A stretch of 64,000 nt of DNA from Brasenia schreberi (Eukaryota > Streptophyta > Magnoliopsida > Nymphaeales > Cabombaceae): the NCBI GenBank assembly GCA_036023115.1, contig JAYKKT010000076.1, forward strand, positions 2,356,001 to 2,420,000, given 5' to 3'. This document shows positions 46,260 to 59,285 of this stretch, in pieces. A program made the translations under genes and the position numbers. Every line of letters starts with the position of its first letter. The first letter of the stretch is position 1. Below the pieces are notes generated by a model. The model worked only from the letters and a program-made list of their open reading frames with translations. It was not told the origin of the DNA and made no database searches.

Positions 46260-49200
46260 TGTAGACGCGCGAAAATCCCCGCCTCTTCTGCCTTTTTCAG
46301 GGCTTGGAGCGGATCCTCTCGTGTGTCTAAGGCCTATGTATGCAAACAGGGCGTGCCAGCTAGCTTACTTAAGCTAGCGAAGATATTTTTAACACTGACT
46401 TCTAAACGTGGCGACTGTGAGCAAGTAAGCTCTTGTCGTCGCAGACCTTCTTGCACCGATGCGCAAGGGTTAGTCTGTATGCTTTGCAAAAATCGAGTTT
46501 TTTGGGGAGAAAGTCTACGAAGCGGTTCGAGGTGTCTATTTTGGGTCTTTAAGATGCGATTGCATATTTTAGATCACGTGGATTTGCACGTGCCTAAGTC
46601 TTTCCTTTTATCCCTTTTCGGGCCACCTAGTTTGTGTGTTGTGAACACTCCACTACATGGGCGAATTCGAGCGGGGCTTGCTTTGATGCAATATGCGTCC
46701 TACCTCGTGGTATGGCATAGATGCAATGCAAACTCACGCTACTCCAAAGGGAAAACCCGAAATGTAAAGACAATACTGAAGGGAAATGACTGAAGGGAAA
46801 TAACCGAAGGGAAATAACTGAAGGGAAATAACCGAAGGGAGATATGTATATAGATTATGTATATGAGCCCTTACTCGGGTCTTACAAATAAGAGCGAAGG
46901 CTCAATGTGGGTGCGTGCTTGAATTGAAAGACTTACACACACGACATGAAATGAAACCCAAATAGTATAAGTCGGCCCTTACTTGGGTCTTTCAAATAAG
47001 AGCGAAAGCTCAATGTGTGTGAGAGTGCTTGAATTGAAAGACTTACTCACACGACATGAAATGAAACCCAAATAGTATAGGTCGGCCCTTACTTGGGTCT
47101 TTCAAATAAGAGCGAAAGCTCAATGTGTGTGAGAGTGCTTGAATTGAAAGACTTACTCACACGACATGAAATGAAACCCAAATAGTATAGGTCGGCCCTT
47201 ACTTGGGTCTTTCAAATAAGAGCGAAAGCTCAATGTGTGTGAGAGTGCTTGAATTGAAAGACTTACTCACACGACATGAAATGAAACCCAAATAGTATAG
47301 GTCGGCCCTTACTTGGGTCTTTCAAATAAGAGCGAAAGCTCAATGTGTGTGAGAGTGCTTGAATTGAAAGACTTACTCACACGACATGAAATAAAACCCA
47401 AATAGTATAGGTCGGCCCTTACTTGGGTCTTTCAACTAAGAGCGAAAGCTCAATGTGTGTGAGTGCTTGAATTGAAAGACAATGCACCCAACTTAAACAA
47501 AAACCCTTCGAAAATGAAAATATATATATATACTTATGTATTAGGGGCTGATTAGGCCCGTGTGTGTTCAAAATCGTGCACGACTAAGAGAGTGCACGTG
47601 TGTGGGTGTGCCAAGCCACGTTATTACAAGCGGGGGGAGGCTATGCTCCGTTATTACAACCCCGTATCAAATTGAATCTCAAGCAAGTATACAACCAAAG
47701 ACCGAGTTTAGGCACTTACGAGTAGCTGGTCCGTAGAGGCCTTGCTTGAGCGTGGGCTTGGGCTTCGCTTTGGGCTGCAAACGGGAGCTCCGCGAGGATA
47801 GGTGACCAAAGGTGCTGGCCGGCTGTTAGTGGGGCGCGGGATAGGCGCCTCAAAGGTGGCCGATTGCCAATGGATGTCGCCTCGATGTGGGGGGTTAAAG
47901 GGGCTGAACAAGTGAGTTTTTTTAGGGTCACTAGGAGAGTTGAGTGTTTAGGGAAACTGGACCTAAAGGGGAGTTGGTGGGAAGGCTGAATGGGACACCT
48001 AGGGGAAGGCCGAATGTGATAGGATGGTTAGGTAGTGGCCGGTAGTTTAGGTTATGCTAGGTTCGGCTAAGTGAAAAGGGTGGTGGAAAAGGGCTGAGAT
48101 GAGGATAGGGTGGGTGGCTAGGAGTGGAGAGGTAGTAGAGAAGGGTTTTGGTAGAGTTAGAGAGTGCTTACCGGATGGGGAGAAGTGGCGGATGGAAGAG
48201 GGAAGCCGGGTGTGGATGGGAGCTCGGCTGATTCGAGTGGATGAAGGTGGTGGCGTCCGGCTGGGGGAGGTGATGGAGAGTGGAAGAGGGAAGGTGGCGG
48301 TGCAAGTAGTGCTGGTGGAGCAGGCGGGCAGGTGATGAAGAGGGGTCCCGGCTAGGTGAGGGAATGGGAGAAGGAGAGGGCCCGGCTGGGTGAGGTGAGG
48401 GTTCCAGCTTGGAAAACCCGCCCCCAAGGGGGGGGGTTTAAATAGGGGATGGGTAGGTCGGTTAGGGCTGGGCTTGGGGTAGTGGTTAGGTGGTTTAGGT
48501 AGGGTGGTATGTAGATAAGGTGGGCTGGAAAGGGTTGGGCCAGATATTTTGAAAACTAGGGGTTTGGGTAGATTGTGGGCTAAGGGTGGTTTAGGGGTTT
48601 AGGGCTAGGTTAGGTGGTTGGGTTTTAGGGTGAGGTTTAGTGAGCTAGGTTAGGTGATTAGGCTAGGTTTAGGCTAGGATTAGGGAAATTAATCTAGGTT
48701 TAGGGAAGGATTAGGGAAGTGGGTTAGGTGATTAGGTTGGGATTAGGCCGGGATTAGGTGATTAGGTTCAGATTAGGGGTGGATTAGGGGTTTAGGCTAG
48801 GATTAGGCATTTTGGGTTAGGTCTAGGTGAAGGAGCTCCCTTAGCATGGCCCATAGACCCTGATCACCTCATGTTGGTGCAGCCCTAGGTTAGGTTTTAG
48901 CTAATTACAAGCTTAAACCCACTCAATTAGGCTAACCCACATGATTAACCCCAAACTTGACACACAAGTCAAGCTTAATTACAACACTCTCGATATTTTT
49001 CATCCCCACTCTGTCTCATGCCCAATATCCCACATGAATTTCAAGTGGGCCCCACCTCCATTTATGAGAAGGTGATGTGGGCCATGGATATGGATATTGG
49101 ATTGGATCTCTGGATCCAAATTCAAATCCAAGTCCACATATGGGTTTGGATTGGAATCTGGATATATATGGTCCAGATCCAATCCAAACTGAACTCTGAC

Positions 49201-49665
49201 TCCTTCGAGCTGGGTTCGAAACGGACGATTCGTGCGGGGCCTGACAGCATCAATACTCCGTCTGCGTTGGGTCTTCACCAACATAGTCGTCCGCCTCCGT
49301 TTCTGCCTTCCGGAGATGACTTCAAATGCTATTTTGATAAGAACAGGGTCTTGGACGTTCGAGATCCTGGGGTGTGAATCAGATACAAGAGTTGCTGTGC
49401 CGGGCTCGACGTGTGCTCCGGTTCCGGGCTCTTTTTAGCTCTCCTGGTCCTGTCCTGATCGGGCCAAGCCGCTTCGGGGTTTCAAAACATGTTTTAAAAG
49501 GGTTTTAAAAGCTATATTGTATGTTTTCGAAATATAGAGTTCAAAACGTATGTACAGGGTTGTCTGGAAGGCTCCTGGGTTTCCAGGCTCAAAAATGGCC
49601 CTCTGGGGCTGCTTTTGCAAAACCAGATGAATTTGAGAAATTCGTGGGATTTCGGGGTGTTTACA
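46260..49665 (-). mobile_element. N1 5' LTR (3406 bp)
   Basis: On minus it runs from TGTAAACACC at 49665 to TCTACA at 46260. It has the U3 hairpins, the CCTAA-rich tract, a TATA-like box (48437-48444), GTAAGC and GTAAGT donor-like motifs near 48165 and 47715, and both U5 hairpins. Its 110-bp array is the most regular in the window. Confidence 0.93.
46869..47485 (-). repeat. Regular 110-bp tandem array in N1 5' LTR
   Basis: AGCGAAAGCT or AGCGAAGGCT recurs at 46891, 47001, 47111, 47221, 47331 and 47441, exactly 110 bases apart. The inner units are nearly identical, which suggests recent local expansion. Confidence 0.9.
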
Positions 49666-50917
49666 GAAATAACCGAAGGGAAATGACTTGAAATGTAAAT
49701 GCCGAAGGGAGATATGTATATAGAGTATGTATATGGGCCCTTACTCGGGTCTTGCAAATAAGAGCGAAGGCTCAATGTGGGTGCGTGCTTGAATTGAAAG
49801 ACTTACACACACGACATGAAATTAAACCCAAATATAACTTGCAGTATGGCCTTGATTAAGGTCTTGGGAATAAGAGCGAAAGGTCAATGTGTGTGAGTGC
49901 TTGAATTGAAGTACTACGCACACAACATGAAATTAAACCCAAATATAACTTGCAATATGGCCTTGATTAAGGTCTTGGGAATAAGAGCGAAAGCTCAATG
50001 TGTGTGAGTGCTTGAATTGAAGTACTACGCACACAACATGAAATTAAACCCAAATAGCATAACACGGCCCTTACTTGGGTCTTTCAAATAAGAGCGAAAG
50101 CTCAATGTGTGTGAGTGCTTGAATTGAAAGACTTACACACACGACATGAAATGAAACCCAAATAGTATAGGTCGGCCCATACTTGGGTCTTTCAAATAAG
50201 AGCGAAAGCTCAATGTGTGTGAGTGCTTGAATTGAAAGACAACACACCCAACGTAAGCAAAACCCTACGAAAATTAAAGTATATGTATACACTTATGTAT
50301 TAGGGGCTGATTAGGCCCGTGTGTGTTCAAAATCGTGCACAACTAAGAGAGTGCATGTGTGTGGGTGTGCCAAGCCATGTTATTACAAGCGGGGGGAGAC
50401 TATGCTCCGTTATTACAACCCCGTATCGAATTGAATCTCAAGCAAGTATACAACTAAAGACCGAGTTAGGCACTTACTAATAGCTGGTCCGAAGATGCCT
50501 TGCTTGAGCGTGGGCTTGGCCTTCGCCTTGGGCTGTGAAAGGGTGCTCCGCGAGGTTGAACGGCAAGAGGTGCTGGCCGAGTGTCCTTGGCGCGCGAAAG
50601 AGGCGCCTTGAAGGTGGCCGGCGGCTAGCAAAGGGCTGTCTTTGGTGTATTGGGTAAAAGGGCCTAAGTGGGGTCACTAAGGGAGTATGGCACTAAGGGA
50701 AGGAGCTAGCTGGGATATGGTGATGGCCGGCGGATGGCTGGCCGAAGAAAGGGGATGACAGTCGGTTGGAGTGGCTGAATGGGGGAGTTTGGTGGTGGCG
50801 GGTAGTTAGGGTGCTGTGGGTTCGGCTAAGTGGGGCTGGTGGCAGCAGGTGGACGGGCTAGTGTTAGGATGATAGGGGAGTGGATTAGGTGGCTGAGAGT
50901 GGAGAGGGAGTGAAGAG
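49666..50917 (-). mobile_element. N3: diverged LTR fragment between N1 and N4
   Basis: This minus-strand LTR middle part starts in the 14-bp repeat zone (left, cut by N1) and runs through 110-bp repeats (49738-50245), the repeat-hairpin module (near 50380-50425) and a GTAAGT (near 50475) to 50917, where N4 inserted. From about 50480 on it differs clearly from the other LTRs, so it is an older or separate subfamily. No coding part of N3 is in the window. Confidence 0.85.
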
Positions 50918-53900
50918 TGTAGACGCGCGAAAATCCCCGCCTCTTCGCCTCTTTCGGGGCTTTGGAGTGGATCTTCTCGTGCGTCTAAGGCCTATGTATA
51001 CAAATAGGGCATGCCAGCTAGCTTACTTAAGCTAGCGAAGATATTTTTATCACTGACTTCTAAACGTGGCGACTGTGAGCAAGTAAGCTCTTGTCGTCGC
51101 AGACCTTCTTGCACCGATGCGCAAGGGTTAGTCTGTACGCTTTTGCAAAAATCGAGTTTTGGAGAGAAAGTCCACGAAGCAGTTCGAGGTGTCTATTTTG
51201 GGTCTTTAAGATGCAATTGCATATTTTAGATCACGTGGATTTGCACGTGCCTAAGTCTTTTCTTTTATCCCTTTTCGGGCCACCTAGTTTGTGTGTTATG
51301 AACACTCCACTACATGGGCGAATTCGAGCGGGGCTTGCTTCGATGCAATATGCGTCCTACCTCGTGGTATGGCGTAGATGCAATGCAAACTCACGCTACT
51401 CCAAAGGGAAAACCCGAAATGTAAAGACAATACTGAAGGGAAATAACAGAAGGGAAATAACCGAAGGGAAATAACCGAAGGGAAATAACAGAAGGGAAAT
51501 AACCGAAGGGAAATATGTATATAGCTTATATATATGAGCCCTTACTCGGGTCTTGCAAATAAGAGCGAAGGCTCAATGTGGGTGCGTGCTTGAATTGAAA
51601 GACTTACACACACGACATGAAATTAAACCCAAATATAAATTGCAGTATGGCCTTGACTAAGGTCTTGGGAATAAGAGTGAAGGCTCAATGTGTGTGAGAG
51701 TGCTTGAATTGAAAGACTACCCACACGACATAAATGAAACCCAAATATAACTGCAATAAGGCCTTTACTAAGGTCTTGGGAGTAAGAGCGAAGGCTCAAT
51801 GTGTGTGAAAGTGCTTGAATTGAAAGACTTACTCACACGACATGAAATGAAACCCAAATAGTATAGGTCGGCCCTTACTTGGGTCTTTCAAATAAGAGCG
51901 AAAGCTCAATGTGTGTGAGAGTGCTTGAATTGAAAGACTTACTCACACGACATGAAATGAAACCCAAATAGTATAGGTCGGCCCTTACTTGGGTCTTTCA
52001 AATAAGAGCGAAAGCTCAATGTGTGTGAGAGTGCTTGAATTGAAAGACTTACTCACACGACAAGAAATGAAACCCAAATAGTATAGGTCGGCCCTTACTT
52101 GGGTCTTTCAAATAAGAGCGAAAGCTCAATGTGTGTGAGAGTGCTTGAATTGAAAGACAACGCACCCAACTTGAACAAAAACCCTTCGAAAATGAAAGTA
52201 TATATACACTTATATATTAGGGGCTGATTAGGCCCGTGTGTGTTCAAAATTGTGCACGACTAAGAGAGTGCACGTGTGTGGTTGTGCCAAGCCACGTTAT
52301 TACAAGCGGGGGGAGGCTATGCTCCGTTATTACAACCCCGTATCAAATTGAATCTCAAGCAAGTGTACAACTATAGACCGAGTTTAGACACTTACGAGTA
52401 GCTGGTCCGTAGAGGCCTTGCTTGGGCGTGGACTTGGCTTTGGGCTGCAAACGGGAGCTCCGCGAAGGTAGGTGATCAAGGGTGCTGGCCGGCTGCAAGT
52501 GGGGCGCGGGATAGGCGCCTCGAAGGTGACCGGTGGCAAGTAGATGGCGGCTCCAAGTAGGGGTTTAAAGTGGCTGAATGAGTGGATATTAGGATCACTA
52601 GGGGAGTTGGGTACTTAGGGAAACTGGACCTAAAAGGTGAGCTGGTAGGAAGGCCGAATAGGAGATGATGGCTAGGTAGTGGCCGACAGCTTGGGTTATA
52701 CTAGGTTCGGCTAGGTTAAAATGGTGGTGGCAAAGGGGCTGAGATGAAGGTAGGATGGGTGGCTAAGAGTGGAGAGGTGGTAGCGAAGGGGGCTAGGTAA
52801 GGTGCAGGGTACTTACCGAATGGGGAGAGGTGGCGGATGAAGTGGGAAGCAGGCGGGCAAGTAGCGGTTGGCTGGTTCGGTTGGGTGGAGGTGATGGCGT
52901 CCGGCTGAGGGATGGTGGTGGTGGATGGAAGAGGGAAGGTGGCGGAGCAGGTGGTGGCTGGTGGAGCAGGTGGAGCTGTTGGGGAGTGGTCCCGGCTGGG
53001 TGAGAGATGGGAGAAGGAGAGGGCCCGGCTGGGTGGAATGGTGGTTCCCACTTTGAAAAACCCGCCCACAAGGAGGGGGGTTTAAATAGGGGATGGGTAG
53101 GTCGGTTAGGGCTGGGCTGTGTGTAGTGGTTAGGTGGTTTAGGTAGGGTGGTATGTAGATAAGGTGGGCTGGAAGGGGTTGGGCCAGATATTTTAAAACT
53201 AGGGGTTTGGGTAAATCGTGGGCTAAGGGTGGTTTAGGGGTTTAGGGCTAGGTTAGGTGGTTGGGTTTTAGGGTGAGGTTTAGTGAGCTAGGTTAGGTGA
53301 TTAGGCTAGGTTTAGGCTAGGATTAGGGGAATTAATCTAGGTTTAGGGAAGGATTAGGGAAGTGGGTTAGGTGATTAGGTTGGGATTAGGACGGGATTAG
53401 GGAAGTGGGTTAGGTGATTAGGTTTAGATTAGGGGTGGATTAGGGGTTTAGGCTAGGTTTAGGCATTTTGGGCTAGGTTTAGGTGAAGGAGCTCCCTTAG
53501 CATGGTCCATAGACCTTGATCACCCCATGTTGGTGCAGCCCTAGGTTAGGTTTTAGCTAATTACAAGCTTAAATCCACTCAATTAGGCTAACCCACATGA
53601 TTAACCCAAACTTGACACACAAGTCAAGCTTAATACAACACTCTTGATATTTTTCACCCCCACTCTCTCTCATGCCCAATATCCCACGTGAATTTCAAGT
53701 GGGCCCCACCTCCATTTATGAGAAGGTGATGTGGGCCATGGATATAGATATTGGATTGGATCTCTGGATCCAAATCAAAATCCAAGTCCACATATGGGTT
53801 TGGATTGGAATCTGGATATATATGGTCCAGATCCAATCCAAACTGAACTCTGACTCCTTCGAGCTGGGTTCGAAACGGACGATTCGTGCGGGGCCTGACA

Positions 53901-54310
53901 GCATCAGTACTCCGTCTGCGTTGGGTCTTCGCCAACATAGTCGTCCGCCTCCGTTTCTGCCTTCCGGAGATGACTTCAAATGCTATTTTGATAAGAACCG
54001 GGTCTTGGACGTTCGAGATCTTGGGGTGTGAATCAGATACAAGAGTTGCTGCGCCGGGCTCGACAGGTGCTCCGGGTCCGGGCTCTTTTGGTCCTGTCTT
54101 GATCGGGCCAAGCCACTTCGGGGTTTCAAAACATGTTTTAAAAGGGTTTTCAAAAGCCATATCGTATGTTTTTGAAAGATATAGTTTAAAACATATATAC
54201 AGGGTTGTTTGGAAGGCTCCTGGGTTTCCAAACTCAAAATGGCCCTTTGGGGCTGCTTGTATAAAACCAGATGGATTTTGAGAAATTCGTGGGATTTCGG
54301 GGTGTTTACA
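50918..54310 (-). mobile_element. N4 3' LTR (3393 bp)
   Basis: On minus it runs from TGTAAACACC at 54310 to TCTACA at 50918. TATA-like box at 53081-53088; 110-bp repeats at 51540-52165; 14-bp repeats (six units) at 51434-51510; U5 hairpins near 51015-51035 and 51105-51125. Confidence 0.93.
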
Positions 54311-55483
54311 GATGCCCCTCTTTGGCCTTGTCCAAATAGATTTGGATAAGGGCAAAGATGACAAACACCCCTTTTAATGTCTCCCTAGATCTAGCCACAA
54401 AGAATATAGGATCGTCCCATTTTAGCAAAATCTCAATTTTACAAACTCTGGTAGGAGGAGATATCACGCCAAAGGGTTTTACTATGGAATCTGGTCCTAA
54501 ACGGGATCATGTTCATGTAAGTACCATGCGTGGAATGCAAATGACATGGGTGTGGTGCCAAGAGTGGCGACCTCCCAGAGACCAGATGTGGTCGAACTCT
54601 AGAGACTTACAAGGTCTATTGCTCCAAGTGAGCAAATCCTATGCTGTTCGATGTTCGGTTTTCAAAACTTATTTACAAAAGCTATTTACAAAAGGGACAA
54701 CTGTCTTGAGCCTCGATCCTAAGGATCTCGAGCTCTTCGTGCTTGCCCTTGTTTGAGTCTTAACACTCGCTTATCTAGCGGAGGTTTTATAAGAAAACAA
54801 GCTTCATTTCAAATTCCTACGCCTTACTCGAAACGTCGAATTCTCAAACAAGATGAAATTCAAGTAAGTAAATCCTATTTTTACTTTAGGATTCCTCGAA
54901 ATGAACCATGCTTTAGCTTGGGATAAGCCAGGGATGGGAAAGAGATACCACGGTCCCTTCTGAAGCGTCCCGTGGTTTAAGGCATAGAAGGCGGAAAACT
55001 GCTCTTTTTGAGCCTTTTTGGCCTCTTTTTTTCTTTTTTCCATAGAGGGTCTCCCTTTGGGAGTATTTTTTTTCTTTAATCCCTCTTTTTCATAAGAGAA
55101 TCGATTTTTCTTTTTGAAGTCTGGTTTCTTTCTTTTGGAAAGAGACTTTAAAGGGGAAATTCCCTTTTGTTTTGGGCCTTTGTTTTCCTTTTGGAAGGAG
55201 AAGAGAAGAGGGGAGGACTTATCCCAAGCCTACACTCGATCCATTCCAGATCAGCCTATTTAGAAATATCACGTACCACTTGCAAGTATCTTGCTATGTT
55301 GAACTAGGCCTTTCTTTGTAAGAAGAAGGATTTTGAAATGCAACCACGATTTTGAAAACTCCACTCTTTCACAAGTGCGAATTCTCTCCCTTAGGGTCAC
55401 ACGAGTTGCTTTTGCACCTTATTCACACGTCTCAGGGCAGCTATCCCTATGAAATTTTCGAAAACTGGAATTTAATCCAGATC
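54311..55483 (-). other. N4 3' internal non-coding region
   Basis: Between the polypurine tract and the integrase stop. It matches the same interval of the other elements and includes an A/G-rich block on the sense strand near 54990-55200. No gene seen. Confidence 0.8.
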
Positions 55484-58400
55484 CTACACATGATACTTCT
55501 TTAAGTATTTAATATTGATAGGATCTGCTAAATTCCTACCTTCTACATCGATCAACCAATACGAATTGTTCGTAGTGGTTGCTCGTACAACATAGGGTCC
55601 ATCCCAGTTGGGGCGCCACTTGCCTAGGGGGTGTGGGCCATGATGGTGGATGGTTTTCAAGACCAGTTCTCCCACTTCAAAGTGGCGAGGTATCATGTGT
55701 TTACTATAATGTCGGGCTATCCTTTTCCGGTATGCACGAGCATGATCCATGGCAAGGAGTCGCCTCTCATATAGCAAGTCTAGTTCGGCCATCCTAGCAT
55801 GCTGAAGCGTCTCTAGGGGGAGGTCGAGTGCTATAGATGTATGAAATGAATGTAGTTGGGTATGAATGGGAAGAATGGCGTTTGTGCCATAGACCAATTC
55901 GAATGGTGTGGCATTCGTGAGAGTTCGGATGGAAGTCCTATAAGCCCATAAGGCTTCATCCAGCTTCTCGTGCCACATCCTACCCTTCTCTAGGGTTTTC
56001 TCAATGATACCAATGAGAGTCTTGTTTGTGGCTTCGGCTTGGCCGTTGCCTTGAGGGTAGTAGGGCGAGGAGAAGTGGTGAGTTATGCCATACGTGTTGC
56101 ACAACTTAACCTTCCGCTCATTCTTGAATGGGGTACCATTATCAGACACTAGGTCTCGTGGAACCCCAAATCGAGCCAAGATATTTCTCCGGATGAAAGC
56201 CACCACATGTTGCCCCATTACATTTGTTAGGGAAATGGCTTCCACCCACTTGGAGAAATACTCCGTGGCTGCTAAAATAAAACGATGCCCATTCGAGGCC
56301 TTGGGAAATATTGGGCCTACAATGTCAAACGCCCACATGGTAAATGGCCAGGGGCTGACCACGGAATGCAATGTAGATGAAGGGATATGAATGGCGTGCC
56401 CATGCACTTGACATGGATGACACTTCCTAACATGATCGTGACAATCCTTTTTCAGGGTGGACCAAAAATAACCCCCTCTAAGTATTTTCATCGCCATCAT
56501 GTTGGCATTAACATGACCTCCACATTCTCCATCGTGGAACTCGTGCATCACTATCCTAGCCTCCTCTAGGTCGATACACCTAAGCAAAATGCCGGTAAAA
56601 CTCTTTTTGTATAAGACCCCACCCAGAATGGTGTATCGGGTCAAAATCTTACGAATGAATGCCTTATCTTTGGACGTGGCATCCTCGGTGAATCCCCCAT
56701 TTTCTAAAAATTGTTTTATGTCATAGAACCAGGGTTTTTCAATAGACTCTGGGTTGTTTTGGCAAATATCCAAGTCGTGTGTGGATGGATGGGGCACATG
56801 CCATATTTCCAAGGATCTGGTCCCTGAAATGGGATCGACCTTCAGGGCTGAACCCAAGGAAGAGAGGGCGTCGGCGATGCCATTGTCTTCTCTTCCTACG
56901 TGTGTGAGATTACATGACTGGAAGGTTTGGATCAATCGAGTGGCCAACTCGTGATATGGAAGTAGTTTCTCATTACGTACTTGCCAAATTTTTAAAACCT
57001 GGTTTATGACAAGGAGCGAATCTCCAAAGACCTCGATGCATGATGCCCCTAGAGTTTTCGAAATCTTTAAGCCTTGTATGAGTGCTTCATACTTGGCTAC
57101 ATTGTTGGAACATTCGAAATCTAAGCGGACTGTTATGGGAATCTCGCCCTTTTCACGGGAGATTAGGATGATCCCGGCACCAGCCCCTCGTTGGTTTCGT
57201 GCCCCGTCGAAGTGCATCTTCCACACTTGGTTTTCAAAAGAATTTGCCAAAATGTGGTTTTGAAAATGGTTTTGCAATATGCCTTCATCAGGCATTTCAA
57301 CAAGAGTGGGATATGCGTCCTCTAAGGGGAATTCAGCCACGTAATCTGCTAGGGCTTGCCCCTTAATGGAGATCTGGTGATGGTATTTCAGATCATACTC
57401 CATTAGAAGGAGTTGCCATTTGCCCAATCTACCCGTGAGAATGGGTTTTTTGAACAAGTGCTTGATTGGATCAAGCTTGGACACTATCCAGATCTCATGA
57501 TCTAGGAAATAGTGTCTGAATTTCTGGCAGGCCCAGACTAGGGCCAAGCACGTCTTCTCCATGGCTTGATAATTTCGTTCATAAGCCAAGAGAGTTTTCG
57601 AAATATAGTAGATGGCATACTCCTTATGGGTGTCATCCTCGTATTGAGCCAACAGGGCTCCTAAAGCGTTTACATGCACGGAGATGTATAATAAAAGCGG
57701 TTTTCCTTGTTTTGGAGGATTCAAACGGGGGGATTAACCAAGTACGCCTTCAGTCTTTCGAAGGACTTTTGGCATTCGTCATCCCATAAGAATTTCGTAC
57801 CCTTCCTCAACAGTTTGTTGAAGGGTTCGCATCTAGTTGCCAGATTCGATATGAATCGGCGCACAGATTGTAATCGACCCTGGAGGCTATGGACTTGGGT
57901 GAGATTGGAGGGTGGAGTCATGTCTATGATGGCTCGACACTTAGAGGGGTCGACTTCTATTCCCCTTTGGCTCACCATAAAGCCTAGAAGCTTCCCTGAT
58001 TCTACCCCGAACACATATTTTTGAGGGTTTAGCTTTACTTTGTAAAGCCTAAGCCTTTCGAAAATCTTTTGTAAACATTCGATATGAGTGCATCGGGTTT
58101 TGGATTTCGCCAAGAGATCATCTACATACACTTCTACAAGCTCGTGAATTTGATCATGGAAGATCGTGTTCATGGCTCGTTGGTATGTTGCGCCGGCATT
58201 TTTCAAACCAAAGGGCATGACTGTATAGCAGTACGTGCCCCATGGGGTTGTGAAGGCGGTCTTACCCTGATCTCGTGGACTTAGTTTGATTTGATTATAG
58301 CCTGAATAGCCATCCATGAATGAAAACATTTCATGATTTGCAGTACTATCGACTATCAAATCTATGTTTGGTAAAGGATAATTATCCTTTGGAGTGGCTT

Positions 58401-59169
58401 TATTCAGGTTTCTGAAATCGATGCATATTCAAATTTTCCCATTGGTTTTTCGAACCACAACGATATTTGACAACCAATCAGAATACGCAATGGGTTTTAT
58501 AAATCCGGCTTTTAGCAGATCTTCTAAACCCTCTTTGACTTGCGTGTGTACATTCGGGTGTATTTTCCTAAGCTTCTGCTTTATGGGTTTTACACCTGCA
58601 TCTAAGGGAAGACGATGCTCGACTATGCTGGGATCTATGCCCGGCATGTCTTCATACGTCCATGCAAACACATCTAAATAGGTTCGTAGAAATGCAATGA
58701 GTGCTAACTTTTCAGTTTCATGCAAGCATGCACCTATTTTGATGGTTTTGGGATTGGAATCATCTCCTAGGTTCACCTCTACGAAATCTCCTCCTACTGA
58801 TTGGGAAGGTCTTTCAAAATCGAGAATTCTATGAAATTCTGGGAGCTTAGAAGTGGGATCTTCCTCAAGGGGATCCACTTCTGGGCTTTGATCATTCTCG
58901 TGGGCTGTAGACCCGAGGGAACTTGATGCATGGTTTTCAAAATAACCTGGTTTTGTACTTGGATTTTCAAGTGATTTCGAAATTTTTGGTCTGGCTATGC
59001 AGACGACGTTTTTTTTGAAATCCTTTTCTTTTGCCAAAGTCCTACCAGGAGCAGCTATGTACAAAATCTTTTTTGTATTTTCCAAATTTTCGATTTTTTT
59101 GGGTTTTTGTAAAACAAGAACTTTGGGAACTATACAAAGCACACTTTTTTCGAGTTTTTGTTTTTCCAT
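55484..59169 (-). pseudogene. pol: N4 pol, broken: RT, RNase H, aRH, integrase
   Basis: From the ATG at 59169 (MEKQKLEK) the frame is open to a CGA to TGA stop at 58429-58431, early in RT. RT with YVDD continues to about 57721, where one A is missing near 57724 and the frame shifts just before the RNase H domain. From there one open frame reaches the integrase end at 55484. The aRH has all four acidic motifs, including GDS, and integrase has HHCC and normal DD35E. Only two lesions separate it from a full frame, fewer than N1 or N2. Confidence 0.9.
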
Positions 59170-59285
59170 TGTTTTTGGTTTTTCTTGTTTTTCGATTTTT
59201 TTTCGATTTTAGGTTTTTCAAATGTTTTTGGTATTTTTAGAAAAAGGGATCTTCCGTCATACCTACAAAGGGAAAACACTATGGG

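Larger units (their letters stand above)
1..49665 (-). mobile_element. N1: TAT-type Ty3/gypsy element, interrupted by N2; left end outside window
   Basis: Read on the minus strand, N1 has its 5' LTR at 46260-49665, PBS at 46237-46254, and gag and the first part of protease at 46116 down to 43817. After the N2 insertion its protease tail, RT, RNase H and integrase continue from 5120 down to 745, followed by 3' non-coding sequence to base 1. The two halves join at codons of the same protease region, and both insertion edges carry GACAC, the 5-bp target duplication. The 3' LTR of N1 must lie to the left of the window. The 5 bases beyond its 5' LTR (49666-49670, GAAAT) should recur at its unseen other edge. 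Confidence 0.9.
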
